A stretch of DNA of 64,000 nt from Phytophthora sp. 'mugwort'. Taxonomy: Eukaryota > Oomycota > Peronosporomycetes > Peronosporales > Peronosporaceae. The stretch covers positions 930,001 through 994,000 of the forward strand of contig JAUCEF010000011.1 of assembly GCA_033558025.1 (NCBI GenBank). Direction: 5' to 3'. Both the position numbers and the translations under genes were made by a program. Below, one piece after another: positions 9,561 to 20,740 of the stretch. The notes under the pieces were generated by a model that worked only from the letters and a program-made list of their open reading frames with translations, was not told the origin of the DNA and did not search any database. The first letter of the stretch is position 1. Every line of letters starts with the position of its first letter.

Positions 9561-9649
9561 CCTGCGGTCGGTCAGGTTAAAAGCGTGGACAACGAGTGCA
9601 TTCAATTAATTTGGTGTTATCAGCGAAATGTGGGCTAGATCAAGTGATG

Positions 9650-12330
9650 CATGCAGAAATATATCCGTTGTAAATCTCAGCCAAACAATTCACCCAGTGT
9701 CGTCTTCTGGCCACGAAAACCTTGCAGCTTCACCGATTCTTCGGGGAAGTTTCGATCGTTACTCTTGGGAAACGCCAGCCTGATCGACTCCAGAATTTCT
9801 TCGAACTCGTCGTCGTCATTAATGCCCAGATCCTCGTCACTCGTTTCACTATGTCCGCGCAAGCCTGTTGCCTGTCTGGAGTCGACGCTGATATAGTGCC
9901 CCTGAGTTGCGGTGTATCCAGCGTCAATGCCTCATTCACGAATACCTCGTCAAGAAATCGTTCCAAAATGATAGTGTTTCGTCACCATCAATGTAATCTC
10001 CAGGGCCTTCATCGTCACTGTCATCATGAGTATTCACTACATCCTGGCTAGGTGAGGGCGTGGGTAAGGTTGAACTGGATGCACCATATAGAATAATAGC
10101 TCTCTCCTTTTGAGATATCAGAAGTTGTTTAGAGTTCTTCGATGCAGCAGCCTCCTTTTGTTCGCGTTGGCGGACATGCTTGGCAATAATGTGGAAATCA
10201 AGCACCTTGCTCGCATTCAAGCGCTTCCGCTTTGCCGGATGAATCATGCCCAGCTCACTGAAAAGACGCTCACACGTCGCGGTATTCACCGCAATAGATA
10301 GCACCCGCATTACCAGCTTCGGAAGCAGGCTATTCGGACGTTCATTTATAACGCATTCCCAGTACTCCCACGGACAATCGACGAATTCAGTGGCCTTCGT
10401 TCGTGTAAATCTCCCATTCATCCAGGCCAACATATCACGTCTTATGTCTTCGATTTCCTCAGTATTGAACAGCCGACGGTAGTAATAGACTGCCATTTTA
10501 CACAGGGCACCGATCCCGAAAACGGCTGTATTAGGCAGTTTTCGAGCAAATTCCTCATAAACAGGATGCAAGCAAACCCCAGCATAAACAACGGCTGCTC
10601 GGTCTGTGCCCAGCGATGCTCGACGCAGGCAGCCAGTTCATCATGGCGTACAAGATGTTGCTGAAATCCTTTGTGTATATCGCGCAGAGAGAGAACAACA
10701 TCATCAACAGTATTGTGGTCGCGCTGTAGGCGGTGGGACGCGAACGATAGCGGTGCAATTACTGCTTCAGCGTCTTTGAGTTCATCCCAGAAGAAATCAT
10801 CTCCAAACACCTTCAGCTGGTCAGGGAAATCGCTATCATTTTTGTGCTGGCGGAACAGCAGGTGGAGAGCTGTCTGCACGCGCAACAAGGATGCAAAACA
10901 TCCTTGCATCGAGTTCCATCTCGTGTCACAGAGTGTTCGCAGACCCAATTGCTTTCCGTAGATACGCTTCATCATTTGTCTTGCCCTCGGAAACCTTTTG
11001 ACGAGGATTCGTTCAATGTTTTGACAGCAGTTGCTGCTTGCGCGGCTACATCTCAAAAAGAAGATCGCAAAACAGCCTCCACAAGGTTGTTCACGTCATG
11101 CGCGAAGCACAACAAAAAGGCAATACTAGGCCACCGAAGAGCTAATATGCGGCGGGCACGCCCACACTGTCCCGCGTTATCGGTGACAATTGCTCCAACA
11201 GGCCACTTCTCCTCCTTCGCTTGCTTGAGAACTTCATCGAGCTGCGCAGCTATACCTACTCCGTGGTGTTCGTCTCCAGCAGGAAGGAGCCCATTTGTAA
11301 GCGTTACCCCGAATAGGGCAAGCTGACAGCCGAGCAAGTGATCGTTGGAGATATTCTGCCATACATCTGACAGGAGATTGACCCAGCCCTTTGTTGTCTC
11401 TTCCATCGACTTCAGCGCTTTTGTATCGACCGTTTTGCACCATCTATTGCTCTTTCACGATACGGCTGCCTAAAACTCGTCGAGAAGGAAGAACGTCTAT
11501 CATCCCTGGGCACAATAGCTCCAGAAATCGCAGGACTGAAGCCTGCTCAATGAAACGGTCGGCGAGATGATTGTCAACGTGGAGTTCAACAAGCAACCGT
11601 TCAAGTTGCTTTATTTCACCACGAGAAAACTCGCGTGTTTGTGTCTTCTGGGTCTTCACTTCTTCGCGGGTGGTGACTTGCGTTGCTTAAGCACCAGGGA
11701 TGGTCGCTTTCCAAGCACCAACGAACGACGAGCACGTGATGGACCTTGTCTCCATAAATCAGTGCGCACTTGCGGCATGGCGCCTCTCTGCGATCTTGTT
11801 CGAGAAGCGACATATGAAGGTGTTTCTGCAAGCGCTGATCCTGGACTTGACTCTTGTGCTGGCGCTGGAGTTGCATCCGCTGAAATGGCCACCGATGGTG
11901 AGAAAGGTGACGTAGAAGGAAGGAGATACGCTTGGTAATGAGCACATGTGGCGAGGTGGCTCTTGTAGTTGCGCGACCTGCCTATGATCACCTTTGGCGG
12001 GCTGGTAGAGGGGTCTTCTTCGTGTGCAGCGATGCAGAATGTGCACTGTCGATAGGTATATAACCCCCGGCGCCTTCCCTAGGTCTTTCCGCTCTTCAAA
12101 TATTCTCGTCTTCGGGCCCGGAGGGCGTCCTCCGCGATATGACATTATCGGCGTCGACGGACTTGTGGCTGCGGACTTGCTGCTGGCGGCGGCGGACTGC
12201 TGGGTGGAGGCGGCGGGCTGCTGCGGTCGTGGACTTGCTTCTGACTGCGGTGAAACTTTGACAAAATATGGGGCCGGAATCGGCCAAAATCTGCCTGGCC
12301 CGGCAATGGCCGCATGGCCTAAACCACGTG
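9650..12330 (-). pseudogene. hAT-family transposase, decayed
   Basis: Reading from 12.3 kb down, frame-shifted pieces follow the hAT order: a Ser/Ala/Gln-rich N-terminus with SRNYKSHLATCAHYQA near 11.95 kb (BED-finger-like), the DDE core segment DNAGQCGRARRILALRWPSI (11053-11406) followed by a short Cys-His piece, a long helical region with TLCDTRWNS (10442-11056), and the C-terminal dimerisation domain with NTATCERLFSELGMIHPAKR (9936-10571), then an acidic tail (to 9650). At least five frame changes and stops separate the pieces, so it is dead. The downstream end towards 8.5 kb and the terminal inverted repeats could not be fixed. Its upstream end touches gypsy reverse-transcriptase sequence at about 12.33 kb, suggesting that it inserted into, or recombined with, that element. 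Confidence 0.75.
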
Positions 12331-14681
12331 GCACAACCACGTTCCGGCAAATTATTGGGCGAGTGGTTAAGTCCCTCCTGCCAACACTGCTCACAACGCC
12401 ACATGACCTTATCAAGGAGAACCATCAAGCTCGCCCTCGGTCCTCGAATAGCCCAAGATATCGTCGAGCCATCACAGGATATCTTTGCTGATCAGATCGC
12501 CAAAACTCTCTTCCACCGCTGCCTTGTAGTACGCGACTGAATCAGTTGCGCCCATCGGCATCCTCGTGGGCGTGTACATGCCCCGATGCGTGATGAACGT
12601 GAAAAACCCTTGCGAGTCCGGGTACAGGGGCAATTGCCAATAGCCCCTGAACCAGGCAAGCACAAGAAGACCGTTGCACCCTCGAGCTCGCCAGCGATCA
12701 TCACCAGGATCGGCATTGACCAGGGCATCGCTTCGACGCGGTCGTTCACACCGCGCTCATCCACCGTAATGCGTGGGTCGGCCATCGGGCCGGTGGCTTG
12801 ATCTTTCTTCCTGGCGATTCTCGGCGACGACGCCAAGCGTGTACGGGAACGCATGACGATTCAGGAACTCTCGATCATCAGGTGACATCCTCCGGACCTG
12901 TGCTTTGGTCGGCGTCGCACCGGTCTTCAGCCTCACTGCAGGTGTGCTACCTTGGCAGGACGATCGTGACCGAACACAAGTCGGAACGGGTCGACACGGG
13001 CCTTCAAGATCCCCTCGAGCCGAACTTGGGCCGCGGTACGCAGCCCCAAGCTCTTCGCAATCTCGAGCTTCATCTCCATCGTACGGGGTTCAGCGCCGCG
13101 AGCGTTATGGTCGCCATCGCCGTTCGCGTCTCGTGTCGCTCGACTTCGCCGCTCGACGCAAGTGGTGGCGAGTCGACAAACACGGGTCATGACCGTGTCC
13201 TGATCCTCGATTCAAGGCCCAGTCTCCTTGGCACCGCCGAGCTCCCATTTTGGCTGTCCGTCGCGTGCGCGTACAAGCAGCTCATCCGTGGAATAGCCCA
13301 AGATCGGACGGCCGACTGTCAGTTAAGAGTCGTGTTCGCCTCCTCTGCGTTATATGCGAGGTTGCGGAGCATCAGCGGTCCCGCGGACGTCGCGTGGACG
13401 ACCTCTCGCAGTGTGCCCATTCTCGTCATGACGAGGTCGCTACCTCCGACGGGCGTAGAGACTTCGGCTTAATCATCGTGACCTGAACCTCCGTACCCGC
13501 CGCCAACAACACGCCACGCGCAACGCGCGAGGTACCCTCATCAGAATCCAGCAACAATTCCTTCACCGCCACGACACCGACAGTCACTTCGACGGTTCCG
13601 CGATAAACATTCTCCACGTGCACGTCGTCCGTCGACACACGACGAACGTCCTGCGCGCCACTTGCCACGCACCTCCCGTAGCAGCCGGGTGGCCTCTTCT
13701 GGCGATTCTCTTTCACCGCAGTCTCGCACCTGATGACGTAGCGATCCTCACTTAAGGTACGACGCCGTCGGCCTCCCAGAGCCAGCTTGGGTCGCCGTTG
13801 TCGTACCGCGACCACCTCCGCCGCGACCACCGCCCAGACCACCGACATTACCTCGACCGGCCGTTCCAGCGGCGTGCTCTCCAACGTCATAACCGCCATT
13901 TTGCGTCACCGCTGCACCGCCAGACGTGCTACCCGAGTTGTTGCCACCACTACTACGGCCACCACGTGGCCCACTGGCGACCGATGGGTTGACTCGCTCC
14001 CAGGCCATGAAGCCCCGGAGGACATCCATCATCCACGCGCAGAACGGCAAGAATTTGCCCTTGTATTGCTTGTACTGGTTCAATGACAGGCGAGTGGCTA
14101 CGGCTGCTTGAACGCGGGTGTGGCGAGTGCGTCGGTTAGATAACACACCAAGCGCTTCTCCTCATACTCGTACTCGATCTCCGTGGTGTTAAACTCATCG
14201 AGAATGTCTTCCCTGTGAGCCTGCAGTGTCGTCATGCGCCTCTCGGGTTCTGGAAGCCTCGTGTTCATGCGTAATGCCTCCCCGTCAATTACAGTGTAGT
14301 CCAGGTGCGATGGCGTCTGGGTAATTAAAGTAGGCAATCCACTGCTCTTCCATTACTTGGTGCGGAAGCAGGTCCCACTGAACCGCGCGATCCGCCGCTT
14401 TGTCTTCCATCAATGCCCGAGCCGACGGGAATCACAAACGCCTGGCCCCACTGGGTCTGGAGAGCGTTGATAGCCGACAGGTACGATTCATATTCCAACA
14501 TGAACTGTCTTTTGTCCTTCACCGTGAGTCCTTTGTACTGTGGCAACGCCAGCGCCATCACCAAGCGCTGACTTTGATGGCTCGGGCTAGCCGTTCCCAT
14601 CCCCTCATCTTGCTCTGACGCCTTTTCTTGTTCGTCCGCATCTGTGGCTGCTAAACGTTCAAACGGGTTTGTGATCCGCAA
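12330..14681 (-). mobile_element. Ty3/gypsy retrotransposon fragment: gag to start of reverse transcriptase
   Basis: Minus-strand frames carry a gag-like segment (LALPQYKGLTVKDKRQFMLE, 14325-14681; then SLNQYKQYKGKFLPFCAWMM, 13748-14146, followed by a Gly-rich stretch), weak protease-region remnants (12.9-13.5 kb), and a clear reverse-transcriptase core: YWQLPLYPDSQGFFTFIT, GMYTPTRMPMGATDS and, after a stop, the catalytic box WLDDILGYS (12.39-12.66 kb). The remaining RT, RNase H and integrase are absent: the sequence changes to the hAT remnant at about 12.33 kb. Many stops and frameshifts make it non-functional. The repeat at 14863-15001 lies immediately 5' of gag. Confidence 0.8.
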
Positions 14682-14862
14682 TCGCAGATCCCACAGTGAC
14701 GGGAATCTGCCAGAGTCACCGGCGGCTCGTTCCCGAGCTGGAGGTTGGCTGTACGGGCCGCGAGACAGTCGACCGAGACCGAGTCTTAATCAGCCATTTC
14801 CTTCATGCGTCGCGCCGACGCGGAGCCTAGCCTGCTGTGAAGCGGGTTACTAAAGAATTCTT

Positions 14863-15001
14863 TGATCTGGTCCCCACCAGAGAGAGCACGCCTTACGGAG
14901 TCGTGTTCCAAATCCAAACTATATTCACTGACTTAGGTCTCGCGACCGCGAGATAGCCCTAAGTCCCTGCCCGCTCGACAGGCCACGTGGGGGTACTTCT
15001 G
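14863..15001 (-). repeat. Dispersed repeat copy B, 5' of the gypsy gag
   Basis: About 139 bp matching 8319-8455 with a few substitutions. On the minus strand its end (TGGTGGGGACCAGATCA) starts with TGG as a tRNA primer-binding site would, but copy A contains the same end, so LTR/PBS limits are uncertain. Confidence 0.6.
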
Positions 15002-17295
15002 TTGTTCACCCTCTATGCGGAGGTCCTCCTCTGGCGTTTCTACGAGCTGTTCCCTTCGCATCCCTATACAACTATACGCCGCTGGAGGAGGCGCCTCTGT
15101 CGCATAGCTTGGTATATCGACAGATTAGGTGCCAGGATTAGATCGCACTACGGTTGTCGCGCGATCCCGGAGGTTCGTAGTGGTACTGTGGTTGCATCAG
15201 AGTAAATTACTTAATGAACGTCACTGTATTATTTACATGCGTGCTTTAGCCTCGGCGGAAATCAGATGCCAGTAAAACTAGCGCACAAGCAGGCAAATAA
15301 TATTTCTTGGCGTACGGGAAACCGGGAAACACCACAACGTCGTTAATCCAGCGGTGGTTGTAACCGCAGTGTCCGTGAAAAGTGCCACACACGCGGCCAC
15401 TAAATTATTAAAACGGGTTACCGAACCCGACATGGTAATCCATTATCAAGTTACAAATGTAGGCGGAACAACTCGTACTAGACGCACCAACGCCTATACG
15501 GGGCGGGTTACGACGGAAATTTCTCGCGGGGAAGATCAGAACGAGATATCTGTACTCCTGTACTCCATAAGATCGTATTTTTGGACGTGTGGCGTGCTTT
15601 ATAGAGTTCTCGAGCCCTATTGCAACACGCACACTCTATTGTTCTGGTCCAGAGATACACAGACATTTATAACCCATAACGCACCAGTCACACTGTTTCG
15701 GCAGTACAAATATCAAGTTAGTGTATTTATTATTAAATGAAACGAGCTTCCGATTCCTACACATATCAAGCACAGCTATAATACGCGTGGACGCAGAGGT
15801 CTCGCGCTCAAGGCCAGTAAAAACCGCCTGTCGCTACACGGTGTGTAAAGCCCGATTCACAGTCATGACAGCAACAGTCAGTCATATTGCGACCGATAGC
15901 AGACGGAACATAGATCTTCGGAACTGGGTGAGTGATGGTGTGGTTTAATGCAGCGTTTGGGTTTAACTAACCAGTTTGGTTTATGCAGCTATGAACCCAT
16001 CTTCATCCCACGAACGCTACAATTTTCGCATCCATTCCAGAAGATAGCCGGTTTCTTAAAGAAATTGGTCTTCTTGCCGAGGCAAACGCGAGGCCAAGAC
16101 TTTCTAAGTCCGCTGGGACGTCAGGTAACACCACAATAAGCACGCAACATCGTGCAAAAGATTAAAAAAATACTTCAGTGGGGAAGCTGCTCAACATATG
16201 CTTGACACCATCGCGGAGTCCGATGATCACGAAGTACTGGTTATTCTATTCAGGGCATAAACGACGAGACATGCGAAGTTGTTATGCAAACTGTAATCCA
16301 CAAGCTAGCTCTCAAACAATAGGCTGATAAACTATGCGTGGATTGGACTTATGACACAAATAAACTAAGATTTTCATCTAGGTAAGCGCCATGTTGTTAC
16401 AGTGCCCTTAATCCCTTTGGGCGCCCTATTATCTGTGATGCAGTACTTTTATATCTTGTATAGCGCCCTTAACAAGTATTATTCGTCATCGCGTTGGTGT
16501 AAGCAGTCTGCTGGATACTAGCACGACTGGCCGCGGCGTACATGTTCTAGACTTCATCGCGCTCGATGAAAGTATAGAGATTATGGAGGCAGTTTTGTAA
16601 TCTTTCAAGTCGCACAACGATTTGTGGAATGAGATTGAGATCATTGTAATTGATGAGGACCTTAACGAGTGAAGAGTGCTGGAGAAGCGCTTTTTCTAGG
16701 CGACGATGTTGATATGTCAATTCCAAAGGATGGCGCACTGGAAGAAGGTTGTTAAGCGATGGAGTATGTATGGATTTAATGGTATTTAGCGAGATGAAGT
16801 GGAATATCCGACGAAGCAGATGAAGTACAACACTACAAGAGAGAAATTCTGCATGGGTGAGTGCCTATATATTTGCAGCAAGTCCTGTCATGAGATTTAT
16901 ATGTACTTTCAGGACAATTGGAAGGCATCCAGTGGTATGTGGTCTAGTCGTGGTCGTGGACACTACTTTACGGATGGCAGAGATAGGGGAAAATAATATA
17001 TTTTAATAATAATTTACTGGATACAATATAATCATTGACGGTGTCGAAGTCGAAGTTTTAATAAAATACCCGTACTTCACAATAATAACGCTATTGATCA
17101 TTTCAGGTGTCGAAGACGACTGCTCGTCGCTGTGATGTCTTTGGTACCAATGCAGCGCTGCCGATCCGCATTTTCTCGCAGCATGCTCCACATCAAATTG
17201 GTGCCTGTCGTCAACCTAGCACTTTGCAGGGAGTTCATTTTGAGTTTTCCAACACCCTTCGCAAGCTATCCCCCCCCCTTCTTCTACCAGCCGTC
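15002..17295. other. Non-coding, AT-richer stretch without recognised gene
   Basis: About 2.3 kb. The longest frame (15354-15740, 128 codons) shows no known domain and a shadow on the other strand. GCGCCCTTAA-like pieces recur near 16400-16480. Probably old transposon sequence. Confidence 0.4.
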
Positions 17296-18829
17296 ATGCG
17301 CTCTATCAGCCACAGCATTACCTCCTTCTTCTTCGAATCCGTTGGTGATGACAAGTTCGAGTGCAAGATTTGCTCTGTCAAGCGCCGGCAGGCTGCGGGC
17401 ACCGGCTACTTAAACCTCCTCGGGCACCTTCGCGACAGGCATCCTGACTTCAAGGTCACCTACGACGACTACCAAGTTTGGACGCCCGCTCACTCGAGCG
17501 CTACGGGTTCCTGGACGCCTGAATGCGGCAACTCTACCTGTGGATGCGCTGGGTGGTCATGCGGAACCACGCTCTCGCCGAAGTGGACGACCCGCTGACC
17601 CGCCAGATCACGCGCCTGGACCTCGTCTCGTCCAAGACGCTGCTCAAGTTCATGAAGTGGGTGGCAAATGGACTTGGCGAACGTCTGGAACGAGCGGTTT
17701 GGGCTTCTCTTCGATGGATGGTCGAGTGGAACGCTGCACTTCCTGGGTCTCTATGCCGTGCACGAGAACGGTGAAGAGGTGCAAACAGCTTTGTTGTCCA
17801 TCTCTCCGCTGACCGATAGTCTCTGCTGACGACCACATCGATTCTATTACGAACGTACTGAGTCTGTACGACAAGGAGACGTCGATGGTCAAGTTCCTCG
17901 TGGGGGACAACAGTGCGACCAATCGATTGATCGCCACCAAGATGGAAGTGCCGCTGATTGGCTGTGCAAGCTATAGATTCAACTTGGCGGTTCAACGAAT
18001 TTTGGCCAATCATCAGCCACTGCTCGAAGAAGTCAACAACTGGATGGTTCAACTGCGGCGTTACACCACTAGTGCTGACTTGGCTAGTATACCAGCCTCC
18101 GACCTGTGCGAATGAACGTAACGCGATGGTCGTCAGTGTACGACATGTTGGAGCGCTATATGCGAATCCGCGACGCTGCGAAGAAGGCCCCTGGTGTTGA
18201 GGATATCGTGCCTCGTGTGGGTCGTCATCGCAAGATTGAGAAGCTTTTGGTGACTGGAAAGTGCGGCACAGTGTTACGGTGGCGCTGTAAGCTGAGCGCC
18301 GGACGCTAGCCGATGTTCGGGTGCTCTTTGATTCGGTGATTGAAAAGTACCCATCTGCAGCCAAGTATCTGGAGCCCACCGCCAGCATTGTGCACTCGAC
18401 GGGCTTTGAGGCCGCCGTGGTGAAGGTACTTAATGACGCCTCCTTAAATACAGCCGAAGTGGAGGCGGTGAGCGGCTTTCGCGTTGAAGCGGAGCCTCAG
18501 CATCAACTGACAAGTAGGAAGAGACAATCTTGGGACGACGACTTTGCTCGGGAATTCTTCGCGATGGCAAGAAAAAGCGACTCGAGAGTCGCTCGGTTAC
18601 CAGTACACCACTCTCCGCAAGCATCTTCCCCCCCACCAACAACAGGTGTGAGCGCTTATTCGCTCAGTGTAAACCCATCCTCACCTCGTCGCGATCACGC
18701 CTTCTCCCAGCACACTTTGAGCTCATCACTTTTCTGCGTGCAAACAGCACGATGTGGAGCGAGGCTTCCCTTGTCGGCGCTGACATAGGTGACTCCGATG
18801 GTGCCGACTCTGACTCCGATGATGCGTAG
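17296..18829 (+). pseudogene. hAT-family transposase, copy 1 of a BED-finger type
   Basis: Starts MRSISHSITSFFFESV at 17296 with a BED zinc finger (KFECKICSVKRRQAAG, then LGHLRDRHPDF). After frameshifts it continues RWVVMRNHALAEVDDPLTR (17.5 kb), a piece with LFDGWSSGTLHFLGLYAV, VKFLVGDNSATNRLIATKME then the Cys/Asn core (17885-18115), MNVTRWSSVYDMLERYMRI (18.1 kb), and the dimerisation end NNRCERLFAQCKPILTSSRS with an acidic tail (stop 18829). The order and motifs are those of hAT transposases. At least four frame changes break it. A second copy of the same family lies at 52.1-53.6 kb with matching blocks. Confidence 0.8.
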
Positions 18830-19380
18830 GCTGTAATTGCAGTAGGTATTATTGATAGCCCTCCTACTGCAATGATTATTATCTGTAGCACCAACTTGTC
18901 AATATAATACCCAACTGTATTTTCCGATCCTTGACGGATGGAAATACTATGCTGAACCGAATTGAATTCAACTGGAACCAGCTAAGACGACATCTATGGA
19001 GGAAGACGCGGGTCTACCGAACAATCGTTGGACTCCTACAAAATGAAGCGAACATCATCAACAATTTACTGTCCTCGTTGCGCAAATATTCCACCCAATC
19101 TCGTAGAACAGACACTATACTGTCGTGCACATCGTTTTCGGCAGGGTAGACCTTATCAATAATACCAGCTCATAGGTTTTGAAAGGAGAGTAGACACCAG
19201 CGATGAGCATATTTGTCTTTTTAATTTGTTAATTCAGTAGAAAACATACATCCGTCTTTGACACAATACCCGTATGGCACCAACAGTTCCGAATGTGTCT
19301 GCGTAAATACTTCAGATAACCACTTCATAGCAGTGAAAACGTAAACAGTAGAGTACGGAACGCCGCTATAGAACAGTCGA
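18830..19380. other. Gap between hAT and pogo-like remnants
   Basis: About 550 bases. The flank just after the hAT stop has a short near-palindrome (GCAGTAGG..CCTACTGC near 18839-18870). No gene. Confidence 0.4.
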
Positions 19381-20740
19381 GCTCCGCGTCCTGCTTCTTA
19401 TTCTGGTACTGGTCTTTAGAGACTTGATGATCCCTTGGTCCATCGGTTGGATGGCAGCGGGAGTTTGTGGATCGCCAGGTTCAACAACACGACCACGTCG
19501 TTGTTGTGGGATGACATGTTGTCGACTAGGAGAAGTATTTGTTGCTCTTCCAGCCGCATTCGTTCGTCAAGCTCCGTAAGCCATTCGCAGTACTTCGTGG
19601 TATTCATCCACGCTTTACCGGTATGTGTGTATGCAGCCCCGATGTAACGAGGTTACATGAAAAGTGCCAAGTCACTCTTCAGAGCAGGTGTACCCAAGTA
19701 CACTAAGTGATGTAGGCCAACATCAGTATGACGTCAACGGTAATGACGTCATGGATAGGTACCACTGATATGGTACAAAGACCTCGGAGTCACTCAATAT
19801 GATAATATCTAGGGTACTTTAAAGATGACTAATAGTTAGGATGTAGACAGTCTTAAATCTACCCAATTTTGGTAACAGTCCCACAGGCCAGGGACTAGTG
19901 AGCTGCCGTTCACTGAGAGTTTGTATACTCTCCGGAAGTCACACTTCCTGTGCGCAAGGTGTTGTGGGCCCCGTCACACCCGATTTCTGCAAATACATTG
20001 CGATTCCTTAGAGGGCGCGGCACCTTTGAACCGATGAAGTGCAGCGTGAGCCTATCAGTGCCGTCAGCGTTGGTGGCCACGCACACTGTAGTTCTCTGCT
20101 TGCTCTGCTTTTTGCCTTTTGCCTTCTTGTTTATCGTGAGATTGCCTCTCGGCTCTCTTCGGTAAAAGAACGCTGTCTCGTCCATATTATATATACCTCG
20201 TGGGTGGTAGCCTGCGACTGTGGATTGAGGAGCTTTGTTTCCTTTCTCCACCACTTCCTTGTCCAGCGAGCTCCCTTCGCCGTGGCGCAGTGAGAATCAT
20301 AGACCAGTGCGCTGCTGGAAGCGGTACATCCACCCACGACTTGGCAACCTGCCACTAGGCATCTTGATACCTTCACGTCTTGATATTTTCAGAACCGTAG
20401 ACTCTGTGATGGTTGCGTTGCCGTGTCAGGCCTTGTACTCAGAGATACGATGCATAATCTTGTCACCCGATGCACGTAGATGTGGACGAGTAGTGGTGCT
20501 TTCGGGCGTTCTGGGCGTTCGGCAGTTCGCGAAGGCTGCCGACCTCTTGCGAATGCCTTGCACATTAGAGCGCTTGACATCTAGGGCGGGGGTTCGAAGT
20601 ATTGGTGGCCCACCGAACGAGCTTCGAGTGAGACATCGAAGGCTCTGACTTGGCCTTCTCATTCAAAGTGCGTTCTTCAGCGACAGTCAGCGTAGTATAG
20701 ACGGATGGGCGACATTCCATGGTGGTTTGAAGGTGAAACT
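19381..20740 (-). pseudogene. pogo/Tigger-like (CENP-B type) DDE transposase, decayed
   Basis: The middle frame (19910-20254) reads GIYNMDETAFFYRREPRGNL then KKAKGKKQSKQRTTVCVATN, the first catalytic Asp region of the DDE_1 family, and 19416-19607 reads QQILLLVDNMSSHNNDVVVL, the second Asp with the usual N-x-x-S-H. Upstream pieces to about 20.74 kb contain a basic, Ser/Arg-rich N-terminal part. The segment between the two cores and the end past the second Asp are rearranged or missing. Dead element. Confidence 0.75.

Noticed and set aside
8319..15001. One intact LTR retrotransposon
   Set aside because: The repeats are short, LTR ends could not be defined, and most of pol is missing and replaced by hAT sequence.
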